Source of the DNA: Enterobacterales bacterium
Lineage (GTDB): Bacteria > Pseudomonadota > Gammaproteobacteria > Enterobacterales > Enterobacteriaceae
Length of the DNA stretch: 64,000 nt
Assembly (NCBI GenBank): GCA_015654925.1
Contig: JAATFX010000033.1
Coordinates: forward strand, 62,001-126,000
Direction: 5' to 3'
Part shown: piece after piece, positions 53,327 through 63,200 of the stretch
Layout of the letters: each line of letters begins with the position of its first letter
How positions within the stretch are numbered: the stretch's first letter is position 1
Notes under the pieces: generated by a model
Seen by the model: only the letters and a program-made list of their open reading frames with translations
Databases searched by the model: none
Told to the model about the DNA's origin: nothing
Program-made: the position numbers and the translations under genes

Positions 53327-54056
53327 ACTGTTCTCCAATGCGTTCTTTTTTGCGCCGCCGCAGGCTCCCCGCAGTCGCCCAGCGAAATGATACCTACTAA
53401 TATATACTATCTCATCACGGCTTTTGTTCTTTAAAACAGGCATTTCGGATAATGCCTGCTTATATGTGGCGCGCCTGGGGAAAGTTGGTATCACCCATAT
53501 GAATATTCCGCTGGCAAAAAAAGTCGCCGTCTCACAACCGTCCCCGCCGATAGCGATGCGGTAATGCATTTTCGGCGTCAACAGCGCTGGCAACCGAACG
53601 AAGAGCTGTGTAAAATGCAGGCAAATCACAATAGGCGTTTACCCACTTATTTTGCATTGCCTCTTTGCCATCATTTATTTACAACAAACATTACCTTTTC
53701 TTTAGCATTTTTCGATGGCGGCACAACATTATGACGTGCCCGGAGGATAATGACATCTTTCATTGGCAATGACCTATATTCATAGGATGCCTTTCGCTTC
53801 ATTAATTAAGACAATTTTCCTTAGCCTGTCTCAGTCAGGGAGGGTGGGCGGTTTATTGCCAACCAATGTGTTTCCTTTGATTTAATTTTGTAAAAAAATG
53901 AAACTTGTATTAGGTTGTCTTTATGATCCCCAACTCTTCTCTTGAGCCAATATCAATACCTAATAACAAGGCTATGATTACCCGCGAGCGCTGACATCCC
54001 GAGGCAGGAAAGGCGTCCCGAGGGGTGCCGTGCGAATTTACCGTGTGAGGTTGAGA
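53327..54056. promoter_or_regulatory. yhjK-bcs divergent intergenic region
   Basis: 730 bp with no recognisable gene. It must carry the yhjK and cellulose-operon promoters. The part from 53640 is AT-rich with several T/A runs (for example 53880-53910). No clear operator was found. In E. coli this side of the bcs operon holds bcsEFG in the opposite direction; here they are absent. Confidence 0.5.
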
Positions 54057-54818
54057 ATGAATAATTATGATGATATTAAGCGTTTTAAAGAAAAGCTAAA
54101 TATGGAAACCATTGATTATAAAGAAATAGCCGAAAGCAATCCTAATAATGCTTCTCAAAGCTGGGCTATCATCAAACAGGTCGCCACCGCCGATGAACCT
54201 TTTCATCCGCTGGATCAGGGCCGTTCTACCCAACCCACGCCAAGCCCGATTTCCGCGCGGGAATTCACCGCCTCGCCCCTCGGCCACCCGGAGCCAGCGC
54301 AACCGTTTTCCAACGGCGCCAGGGATACCGGCGCGCTAAATGCCCCATCCCGCCCGCTAACGTCGGCGCCGGTGCAGGATGAGTCATTCGCCTCGCCTTT
54401 GATGAGCGCACTCAGTAAAGCCTTGCCCCCCGTTCCCCAGTCTGCCCGGCCAGGCGGCAGCGCAGCCCATATCCTAGGCGAGGCCCCGGGCGGCGCGGCA
54501 TTTCTCAACGCGCTGGAGAATCAGTTTACGCGGCAACCGGCCGCGGTAACGGAACCGGCCCGTACCGCGTCCCCGGCGTCTTTGTTTGACGCCGTTGGCC
54601 ATAACCAACCCGCGGCGACCCCCGTCCAGTCACCGGTACGCGCCCGGCCCACCGTATTGTTCCATGCCGCGGCCCCGGCCGAAGCGCCCGCCCGGGCAGC
54701 CGATAACATGCGTTTTAATAAATTATTTAACCGGAAATCCCAATCCCAGACCGACACCCTGCCGGCACGGGATATGCCCCTTTCACTTCTTTTAGAGAAT
54801 ATCGCTTTATGCCGTTAG
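54057..54818 (+). CDS. BcsR-like, proline-rich cellulose biosynthesis accessory protein (BcsP/BcsO type)
   Basis: A 253-residue protein. Its N-terminal 45 residues (MNNYDDIKRFKEKLNMETID, then YKEIAESNPNNASQSWAIIK) resemble the small BcsR protein in pattern (DI..FK..L....IDY..I). The rest is Pro/Ala/Ser-rich and low complexity, with ASPLGHPEPAQPFSN and PRPLTSAPVQDESFASPLMS, typical of BcsP/BcsO proteins of bcs operons that lack a free bcsR. BcsP versus BcsO naming cannot be settled here. GAGGTTGAGA precedes the ATG. It overlaps bcsQ by 10 bp, so they are translationally coupled. A role in BcsQ-BcsA complex assembly is inferred from BcsR. Confidence 0.7.
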   Translation: MNNYDDIKRFKEKLNMETIDYKEIAESNPNNASQSWAIIKQVATADEPFHPLDQGRSTQPTPSPISAREFTASPLGHPEPAQPFSNGARDTGALNAPSRPLTSAPVQDESFASPLMSALSKALPPVPQSARPGGSAAHILGEAPGGAAFLNALENQFTRQPAAVTEPARTASPASLFDAVGHNQPAATPVQSPVRARPTVLFHAAAPAEAPARAADNMRFNKLFNRKSQSQTDTLPARDMPLSLLLENIALCR

Positions 54819-55612
54819 TTTGTGTCTGTTCACCAAAGGGCGGCGTGGGTAAAACGACGATCAGCGCCAATCTTGCCTACGCCCTGGCCCGCAGCGGCAG
54901 CAAAGTGCTGGTCATCGATTTTGATGTGCAAAATGCCCTGCGTTTACATTTTGGCGTACCCATTTCAGATACGCGGGGTTATGTAGCGCAGGCCACCACC
55001 GCCGTGGACTGGAGCCAATTTATCCTCAAAGCTGATGCCAACCTGTTTGTCCTGCCCTACGGCGAGGTGGAAGAAGACCAGCGTCTGGCGTTTGAAAACG
55101 CCATCAGCCACGATCCGCATTTTTTGCAGCGCGGGCTCAATACGGTACTTAATTATCCCGGTCTGGTGGTCATCGCCGATTTTCCTCCCGGCCCGGTACC
55201 GGCATTAAAAGCCATGCGGGCCATTGCCGACCTGCATATTGTCGTCATGCTCGCGGATACCGCGTCCCTCTCGTTGCTGCCGCAGATGGAAAACCACAAA
55301 TTCCTCGGGTCGCCGATGAATAGTAAATCTGGCGAGTATTATGTAGTTAATCAAAGCGATATGCGCCGCAACTTAAGCCGGGACGTATCCCAGTTTTTCG
55401 AACAACGGCTGGGCGACCGGTTGCTGGGCGCTATCCACCGGGATGAGTGCGTGCCCGAAGCCAACGCCTCGCAGCGATCGATCATTGAATTCAGCCCGGT
55501 ATCCGCCGCTGCATTTGATATTGAGCTTATCAGTAAAAAGGTCGCCGCTATTATCGGGGTGAAAGTGGGTGACGGCGAGTTTTATGCCGTGCCGAATCAC
55601 GGCATAAAATAA
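54809..55612 (+). CDS. bcsQ: Cellulose biosynthesis protein BcsQ (MinD/ParA-like ATPase)
   Basis: A 267-residue P-loop ATPase of the SIMIBI class. The deviant Walker A is CSPKGGVGKTTISANLAYAL near the N-terminus, with VLVIDFDVQNALRLHFGV (Walker A' region) and VVIADFPPGPVPAL. The C-terminal part contains LLGAIHRDECVPEANASQRS. BcsQ is required for cellulose secretion and its polar localisation in E. coli. It precedes bcsA by 18 bp. Length slightly exceeds E. coli BcsQ (250). Confidence 0.93.
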   Translation: MPLVCVCSPKGGVGKTTISANLAYALARSGSKVLVIDFDVQNALRLHFGVPISDTRGYVAQATTAVDWSQFILKADANLFVLPYGEVEEDQRLAFENAISHDPHFLQRGLNTVLNYPGLVVIADFPPGPVPALKAMRAIADLHIVVMLADTASLSLLPQMENHKFLGSPMNSKSGEYYVVNQSDMRRNLSRDVSQFFEQRLGDRLLGAIHRDECVPEANASQRSIIEFSPVSAAAFDIELISKKVAAIIGVKVGDGEFYAVPNHGIK

Positions 55613-55630
55613 AAAAGTCCGGGGCCAGGC

Positions 55631-57727
55631 ATGAATAAGTTTATATTCTCAATACTTTTGCTAGCGTTGCTGCCGGTCGCCGCGGTGATCGTCATCACCC
55701 CGATGGATAGCGATAAGCAGTATATATTCGGTCTGTTCAGCATTGGATTGATATTGCTGCTCGGCGTGAGTAAGAGCCATTTAATCAGCGTTATCATGGT
55801 GGTAATGTCTTTTTTGATGTCTACCCGCTATATCTATTGGCGCGCCACCGAAACGCTGCATTTTAATTCCGTGATCGAGGCGATACTGGGTATCGGCTTA
55901 TTTGCTGCCGAGTTGTATGCCTGGACCATCCTGGTGCTGGGTTATCTGCAAACCACCTGGCCGCTGAAACGCAAAATCGAACCGATGCCCGAGGACCCCG
56001 CCACCTGGCCGACGGTGGATGTCTATGTACCTTCCTATAACGAGAGCCTTGACGTGGTGCGCGACACGGTACTGGCGGCGCAGTGCATCGATTACCCGCG
56101 CGATAAGATGAAAATTTATATCCTCGACGACGGCAAACGCAGCGAATTCGCGGTATTCGCCGCCGACGCCGGAGTGGGTTATATCACCCGTAACGATAAT
56201 AAACATGCCAAAGCCGGCAACCTGAATCATGCGATGACCGTGACTAAAGGCGAATATATCTGCGTATTCGACTGCGATCACGTGGCCACCCGCGCTTTTC
56301 TGCAGGCGACAGTGGGCAGTTTTTTAATCGACGACCGCCTGGCGTTGATCCAAACCCCCCACTACTTTTATTCACCGGACCCGTTTGAGCGCAATCTGTC
56401 GGCGGCGCGCGATATCCCCAATGAGGGCGCGCTGTTCTATGGCCCGGTACAGCAAGGTAATGACAACTGGAACGCCACTTTCTTTTGCGGTTCCTGCGCG
56501 GTCATCCGCCGCAGCGCCCTGGAGCAAATTGGCGGTTTCGCGGTGGAAACCGTCACCGAAGACGCCCATACCGCCCTCAAACTCCAGCGGCTGGGCTGGA
56601 ACTCCGCGTTCTTGTCCGTTCCGCTGGCGGCGGGCCTGGCCACCGAACGCCTGGGCCTGCATGTGATACAGCGAACCCGCTGGGCGCGCGGCATGACCCA
56701 GATATTCCGCATGGATAATCCCTTGTTCGGCAGTGGCCTGAAGTGGCAGCAGCGCCTGTGTTATCTCAATGCCATGCTGCACTTCCAATACGGGTTGCCG
56801 CGCGTCGTGTTCCTGACCGCGCCCCTGGCCTATCTTCTGTTTAATCAAAATGTCATCGCCTCGTCGGCGAGCACCATTTTTGCCTATGTGCTGCCGCACC
56901 TGTTTTTGGCGATCTATATAAACTCCCGCATGAATGGCCGTTTCCGCTATACCTTCTGGGGAGAAATTTACGAGACGGTCATGGCTTTCCATTTGATTAT
57001 CCCGACCCTGCTGACCCTGATTTCCCCTAAACACGGCAAATTCAACGTGACGGATAAAGGCGGCCTGCTGGACGTGGGTTTCTTCGATTTCCATATCGTC
57101 AAGCCCCACCTGATCGTGGCGGTATTACTGGGCATCGGCATTGCGGCCGGGATAGTGCGGGCCATCATGCATGATTATTTCAACGTGGACCCGCACGTTA
57201 TCCTGTTCAATATCGTTTGGGCGTCCCTGAGCGTCATCATTTTGCTCGCGGCGATTGCGGTGGCCAAAGAGACGCGCCAAATCCGTAAAACGATCCGTAT
57301 CGATGTGAAAATTCCGGCGATCATTCATTTCGCCAGCGGCATTTCGGCCCGTACGGAAACCCTGGATTTGTCGATGGGCGGTATGAAGCTGGTCACCCCG
57401 GACGATCGCTACCTGCGCGACCAGATAGAAGAAGTCGAATTACGCTTGCAATCGGGGGCGGTCTGCATCCCGGTCAGCGTCATTGGCGCCGATGCCAATG
57501 TGATTCGCCTGATGTTTGAAGATATGCCGCTGGAAAAACGCCGCGAACTGGTGCGCGTCGTACTAGCCAGGGCGGATGCCTGGATAGTCCCGCCTTATCC
57601 GAAAGATCGGCCGCTGCACTCTTTTGCCAGCATCGTCCGTTGTGTCTTCGAGCTGTTTTACAATACCTGGAAAGAACGTGGCCAGAAAAGAAAGAATGCC
57701 AAGTCCGTGGGGCCTGGTGAAGCATAA
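55631..57727 (+). CDS. bcsA: Cellulose synthase catalytic subunit BcsA
   Basis: A 698-residue inner-membrane GT2 glycosyltransferase that polymerises glucose from UDP-glucose and extrudes the chain. Catalytic motifs are DVYVPSYNESLD, ILDDGKRSEF (DDG at 166-168), VFDCDHVATRAF (DxD at 214-216), VTEDAHTALKLQRLGW (TED) and QRTRWARGM (QxxRW). The C-terminal PilZ domain has the c-di-GMP motifs RKTIR and DLSMGG (about residues 557-585). It is about 170 residues shorter than E. coli BcsA (872), lacking the N-terminal extension associated with BcsG/BcsF-type systems. Regulated by c-di-GMP. Confidence 0.96.
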   Translation: MNKFIFSILLLALLPVAAVIVITPMDSDKQYIFGLFSIGLILLLGVSKSHLISVIMVVMSFLMSTRYIYWRATETLHFNSVIEAILGIGLFAAELYAWTILVLGYLQTTWPLKRKIEPMPEDPATWPTVDVYVPSYNESLDVVRDTVLAAQCIDYPRDKMKIYILDDGKRSEFAVFAADAGVGYITRNDNKHAKAGNLNHAMTVTKGEYICVFDCDHVATRAFLQATVGSFLIDDRLALIQTPHYFYSPDPFERNLSAARDIPNEGALFYGPVQQGNDNWNATFFCGSCAVIRRSALEQIGGFAVETVTEDAHTALKLQRLGWNSAFLSVPLAAGLATERLGLHVIQRTRWARGMTQIFRMDNPLFGSGLKWQQRLCYLNAMLHFQYGLPRVVFLTAPLAYLLFNQNVIASSASTIFAYVLPHLFLAIYINSRMNGRFRYTFWGEIYETVMAFHLIIPTLLTLISPKHGKFNVTDKGGLLDVGFFDFHIVKPHLIVAVLLGIGIAAGIVRAIMHDYFNVDPHVILFNIVWASLSVIILLAAIAVAKETRQIRKTIRIDVKIPAIIHFASGISARTETLDLSMGGMKLVTPDDRYLRDQIEEVELRLQSGAVCIPVSVIGADANVIRLMFEDMPLEKRRELVRVVLARADAWIVPPYPKDRPLHSFASIVRCVFELFYNTWKERGQKRKNAKSVGPGEA

Positions 57728-57750
57728 TAAGATTACTCGGACATAATCGA

Positions 57751-60240
57751 ATGCCATTTCGTATCAGGAAGATTGTCGATTTTTTTGTGCTGGTAGCGGT
57801 GCTGGGCAGCCTGGGGACGGCATTCGCCGCCGATGCTCCCGCGCCGGTTTATCATTTACCGCCATTGCCGGTGCAGCCCGGGGCGGGTGCGCAGGACAAT
57901 GACACCTCCTCTTTGCAATCCGATCCCAACGCCGTTCCCGCCGCGCCGGCGGCCGGCGCCGCACAGGCCGCGGATGGCGATGCGAATACGCCGCCCGCCA
58001 ACGGCCTGCCGATAGATTTCCCGCCGCCGGTGGTCAGGGTGGCCCCGCAGGATAACGCGCCCGCGGCACAAAGCGTAGAAAACCAATTGGCGCAAATCAC
58101 GCCCCTTAGCGATGATGCCATCAGCGTCGCCAATATGGGCCAGCCGAACGGCCTGACCCTGAGCGGCGGCCAGTTACAGTCGGGCATCGTATTCACCCTG
58201 CCCCAGGATCAGGTGGCGACCACCGCCCGGCTCTATCTGGAGCTAAAAGTCTCCCCCGCGCTGGCCGCGCGCGATACCAGCCTGCGCCTGATGCTCAACG
58301 GCCAGGAATTGGGCAATGTGGCGTTAAACCAGGCTAACGCCGCCAATAATGTTTACGAACTGGATATCCCGGCGGCGATGATCGTCAGCAATAATAACTT
58401 GAGTTTTAGCGTCAGCGACGAAAATACCCTGCAGTGCGAGCGGGAGCTGTCGGACAAATACTGGGTGACCATCCTGCCCACCAGCCGCTTGCAGCTGAGC
58501 AGTCAAATCCTGGATATCGGCCGCGACTTAAGCCATTTCCCGCGGCCGTTTTACGACCCGCTGTCCATGAAAGGCTCGTCGGTGGCGTTTATCTTCGGCC
58601 AAAAGGTCAAATCCGACGCGGTGGAGGCCGCCAGCCTGCTGGCTTCTTATTTCGGCCTGCTCTCCAACTATCGTAATGTTGATATCCCGGTGCACCTGGA
58701 TGAATTACCGACCCAAAACGGCGTTCTATTCGGCGAGCCGGGGGATAAAATAGCCGACATCATCCTGCCGGACGTCAGCGGTCCGACGCTTAAAATGATC
58801 GATAACCCGCTCAATCCGGTCTATAAACTGCTGCTGGTGGTCGGACGCAACGGCAATGAGCTGCGCCAGGCCGCCTACCGGCTTATCTCATCGCCGCTAC
58901 CGCCCAAGCAGGATGTCATTGCGGTACAAAACCAGCCCATTCCCACCCGGCAGCCCTATGATGCCCCGCGCTGGATTGATACCACCAAGCCGGTGTATTT
59001 AAAGGATCTGGCGCCGAACCAGGAGTCATTGACCGCCAATGGCCTGTATCACGACGGCATCCGTATCGGCTTTCGCGCCGCGCCGGATCTGTTTATGTGG
59101 GACGGCGATTCCATACCGGTGAAGATTGATTACCGCTTCCCGACCGAAACCTGGATTGATGAAGACCTGTCGCAGCTGAGCATTACGCTTAACGGCACGT
59201 TCCTGCAAAGTTTGTCGGTGAACAAACACGGCCTGGTGGAAACCGCCTGGCGTAGGCTGGGCGGCGATACCCGCCAGGAAACGTTCAATCTGCAATTGGC
59301 GCCCTATTTGATTTATGGCGACAATCAGATGGAATTTTATTTCGCCCTCAAGCCCAAAGCAGACGCCCCTTGCAGCCTGCTGACCAGCAATAATATCAAA
59401 AGCCGCATCGATCCAGATTCTTATATCGATTTGAGCAAGACGCATCATTTTACGCTGTTGCCGAACCTTTCCTATTATGTCGGCGCGGCCTTTCCGTTCA
59501 GCCGGCTGGCCGATTTTTCAGAAACGCTGATATTGTTACCCGCCAACCCGGAGGCGGGTGAAATCGCCACGCTGCTGGCCATGGCCGCCCGCGCCGGCAA
59601 TGCCACCGGGATTGCGCTTAACCATGTGGAAGTGCGTCTTGGCCTGCATGACGGCGCCGCCGCAGAGCTGGGCGAGAAAGATATCCTCGTTTTCGCCTCG
59701 CTCAAACAAAATGAGCTGGTACGGGATCTGCTGGCGGGGTCGCCTTATGAAATGCGCAACGGCCTGCTGACGGTAAAAGAGCAGACCCTGGCCGATCGGC
59801 TCAAGGGCTACCTGTCGGGCCGGTTTTTCCGCCAGGGCATCGAGGCCGACCGGTATCTGGCGTCCACCGACGCCTGGCGCGGTTTCCTGAGTTTTAGTTC
59901 TCCCTGGGCCAGCAACCGGGTGGTGGTGATGGCCACGGCGACCAGCGGCGATCAGTTGGAACATTTAAATAGCGATTTGCAACTACCGGCGATCAATGCT
60001 GGGATACGCGGCGATATTGCGGTAATCAACAGCGAAAATGGCGTAAAAAGCTTTGTTGTCGGTACCCAATTCCACCGGGGCGAAATGCCGTGGTATATGC
60101 TGATCGTTTGGTACGCCAACCAGCATATTATTTTGCTGTCTTTATGCGGCCTGCTGTTCGCGGCATTGATAGGCAGCTGTAGTTATGTCCTGCTGGCGCG
60201 ACATGCGGCCAAGCGCCTGGCCAACAGCGCCAATAAATAA
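57751..60240 (+). CDS. bcsB: Cellulose synthase regulatory subunit BcsB
   Basis: An 829-residue periplasmic protein with a C-terminal membrane anchor. An N-terminal signal segment (VDFFVLVAVLGSLGTAFAAD) is followed by a Pro/Ala-rich linker (residues about 35-95). The first carbohydrate-binding-like module includes VATTARLYLELKVSPALAAR and LMLNGQELGNVALNQANAAN. A flavodoxin-like domain carries SSVAFIFGQKVKSDAVEAAS. The C-terminal anchor near residues 790-815 is IILLSLCGLLFAALIGSCSY. It guides nascent cellulose across the periplasm. It follows bcsA by 23 bp. Confidence 0.95.
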   Translation: MPFRIRKIVDFFVLVAVLGSLGTAFAADAPAPVYHLPPLPVQPGAGAQDNDTSSLQSDPNAVPAAPAAGAAQAADGDANTPPANGLPIDFPPPVVRVAPQDNAPAAQSVENQLAQITPLSDDAISVANMGQPNGLTLSGGQLQSGIVFTLPQDQVATTARLYLELKVSPALAARDTSLRLMLNGQELGNVALNQANAANNVYELDIPAAMIVSNNNLSFSVSDENTLQCERELSDKYWVTILPTSRLQLSSQILDIGRDLSHFPRPFYDPLSMKGSSVAFIFGQKVKSDAVEAASLLASYFGLLSNYRNVDIPVHLDELPTQNGVLFGEPGDKIADIILPDVSGPTLKMIDNPLNPVYKLLLVVGRNGNELRQAAYRLISSPLPPKQDVIAVQNQPIPTRQPYDAPRWIDTTKPVYLKDLAPNQESLTANGLYHDGIRIGFRAAPDLFMWDGDSIPVKIDYRFPTETWIDEDLSQLSITLNGTFLQSLSVNKHGLVETAWRRLGGDTRQETFNLQLAPYLIYGDNQMEFYFALKPKADAPCSLLTSNNIKSRIDPDSYIDLSKTHHFTLLPNLSYYVGAAFPFSRLADFSETLILLPANPEAGEIATLLAMAARAGNATGIALNHVEVRLGLHDGAAAELGEKDILVFASLKQNELVRDLLAGSPYEMRNGLLTVKEQTLADRLKGYLSGRFFRQGIEADRYLASTDAWRGFLSFSSPWASNRVVVMATATSGDQLEHLNSDLQLPAINAGIRGDIAVINSENGVKSFVVGTQFHRGEMPWYMLIVWYANQHIILLSLCGLLFAALIGSCSYVLLARHAAKRLANSANK

Positions 60241-60289
60241 CGATATTCACCTGATGTCATGCCTGAGTGGGCCTTATGGGTAAGAGAAA

Positions 60290-63200
60290 ATGAAACGGCA
60301 ACTAAAAAAAGAGTTAAAAACGCTGTATGTAGCCGGCCTGGCGGGCCTGTGTTTATTTTCCTCCATGGCCCAGGCAGCGGATAATAGCCCGGCCATCAAC
60401 GCCTTGCTGCAACAGGCGGCCTATTGGCATGAAAAAGCCCATAACGATCTGGCCCAAGAGTCGTTACAGAAAATTCTGGCGGTGGATGAAAACAATGCCG
60501 ACGCCCTTTATCTGCTGTCGCTTTATTCATTGCGCGGCGGCCAAAAGGCCGAAGCCCAGAAATGGCGCCAGCGTTTTGTCAAAGCCGCCCCCAACGATGC
60601 GCGTTTGCAAAACCTCGACAGCACCAGCGTACTGCAAACCATCTCCCCCACCCAGTTAGCCAACGCCCGGCAACTGGCGGCGCAGGGCAATACCGCGCGC
60701 GCCATTGAAAGCTACCGCACCCTGTTCCAGGGCAGCCAGCCGCTGGACAGCCTGGCGGTGGAATATTACGAAACCCTGGCCGGTGTTCCGGCTTCGCGCC
60801 AGGAAGCCATTACCGGCTTACGCAACCGCCTTGGCCAGCAGCCAACCGATAAAGCCGTCCAATTAGCGCTGGGCCGTATCCTGACTTATGACGAAACCAC
60901 CCGCCGCGAAGGGATCGGCCTGCTGGCGCCGCTGGCGACCAATAATAAAGGGGCGGATAACGCCCTGCGCCAGGCGTTGATCTGGATGGTGCCGCAGCCC
61001 GAAGATAAAGCGGCGTTCGACAATTATATGCAGCGCCATCCCAGCGATAGCGCGGTGTTGGAACATTTCCAGCAAGCGGTGGGAGGCGCTGAGAAAGGCC
61101 AGGGCTATAGCGCCCTTAACAGCGGCGATCTGGCGGCGGCGCGCGGCCGGTTCGAGGCGGTATTGACCACGAACCCCAATGATGGCGACGCGTTGGCGGG
61201 CCTGGGTTATATCGCGATGCGCGGCAGCGATTTCAGCGCGGCGGAGAACTATCTTAACCAGGCGGTGAAACAGGGCGGTCCGAACAGCGCCCAATGGGCC
61301 TCCTTGGCCAAGGACGCGCATTTTTACGGCGAATTGAATAAAGCCAAGGGCGCGGTGTCGGCCGGGGATTTAAATCAGGCGCTGGCCCTCAGTGAACCGC
61401 TGACGCAGGCCGAAGGCAATAAAGGCATTTCCGCCGCGTTATTTCGCGCCGACGTGCTGCGCCGGCGCGGCGACCTGGCCGGCGCGGAGCAAATCTATCG
61501 CACCGCCTTGTCCCAGGATGCCGGCAATACCGATACCAAGCTGGGACTGTATTATACCCTGCACCAGGCCAATAAAACCGCCGAGGCGCAGCAGGTCCTG
61601 GCTACCATTCCAGCGGATAAACGTCCGCAGATCGCGGCGGCCGGCGCCGCGGTGAATGTAGACCCGTTGCGCCGCCAGGCCGCGGCGGCGGTGCAGGCCA
61701 ACGACCCGCAGCGGGCGCTGAATTTATTACAGCAGGCGTTGGAAAAACAGCCCGCCAATATCTGGGTGCGGCTGGATATGGCGCGCATTCTACAAAAGCA
61801 GGGCAACGGCGCCCAGGCGCAGGCCATGATGGCCGCAGCCGGGCAGCGCGGCGCGCCGGCGGATAATATCTATGCCGCCGCCCTGTTCGCCAGCGAAACC
61901 CAGCGCTGGGCCGTAGCATCGCAACTGCTGTCATCTATTCCCGAGAACCGCCGCAACCGCGCTATGCGCGATTTGGCCGCCCGGGTCAGTTTTAACGAGC
62001 AAATGGCCAGCGCCGAGCGCTATATGCAGCAGGGCAACCGCACCGCCGCGCTCAACACCCTGCGCGGTCTGGCGCAATCCCCGCCGGCCGCCCCGGCCGA
62101 TGTCGGCAATTTGGCCCGCAATCTGATGGTCTTGGGCGATACCGCTACCGCGGTTTCCCTGGTGCGCAATAATATGCGTACCGGCGTCAACGGCAACGCG
62201 GGCGATTATGCCGCCCAGGTGGGCGTGCTCAACCAGGCGGGCCTGACCGCCGAGGCGGAAGCCTGGATGAACGATCCGCGCATTTTAGCCAGCACCACCC
62301 CGGACGAGCTGAGCCGGATACGCCAGGGCTCGGTGATTAATCAGGCCGATGAGCTGCGGGAACGGGGACAGTACGGCGCGGCGTATGACAAGCTGATTGT
62401 CGCCATGCAAAGCGACCCGCAGAATGTCGATTTAATGCTGGCCATGGCGCGTTTGTACCAGTCCGGCAAAATGAACGATCAGGCGGCGCGGGTCTATAAC
62501 TATGTGCTGACGCGCGAGCCGCAAAACGAAGGCGCGCGTGAAGGCGCCGCCGGCGCCGCCCTGGCGCAGGGCGATGTCGGCCGGGCCAAGCAGCTGGTGG
62601 CCGGCATGCAAGGTCCCAGGTCGGTGGATCGCATGGTGCTGGAAGCCCGCATCGCGGAAGCATCGGGCGATCACGATCAGGCCCTGGCCCTGCTGCGCTC
62701 CGCCAAAGGCCGGGTCCTTGGCCTGAACTCCGCCGCCGCCGACGCACCCCCGGCGATCGGCGGCCTGCAAATGGCCGACAATCCCTTCGTTAATCAACGC
62801 AGCGGCGCCGCCACGCCGCGTACCGCATCCAGTTACGGCACGGTGCTGCCGTGGCAGCAATCGGACAATGTGGCGCCGTTGCCGCTTACCGGCATGTCGC
62901 CGGCCATGGCCGCCGCCGAAACGCCGGAAAGCCGCGAGCTGACGCAAATAAATGCCATGCTTGATGACATCCAGGGCAGGACCGCGACCTGGGCGCGGGG
63001 CGATATCAGCATGCGCAGCCGTGATGGCGAAAGCGGGCTGAGCAACCTGACGGAAATCAAGGCGCCGATTTCGTTTTCCGGCGTGCCATTCGACAGTTCC
63101 CGCCTGAAGCTGACGGTAACGCCGGTATCCCTCGATGCCGGCACCACGTCCGGCACCGCGAATAACCGCTTTGGCACCGGCGCGTTGCAAAACGCCCTGG

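Noticed and set aside
53327..53629. N-terminal extension of yhjK to an upstream start
   Set aside because: The added 101 residues do not resemble any HmsP/YhjK protein, while the TTG at 53326 has an RBS and restores the family N-terminus.
60241..60289. Possible bcsZ remnant between bcsB and bcsC
   Set aside because: The 49-bp gap is too short to hold any trace of a cellulase gene.
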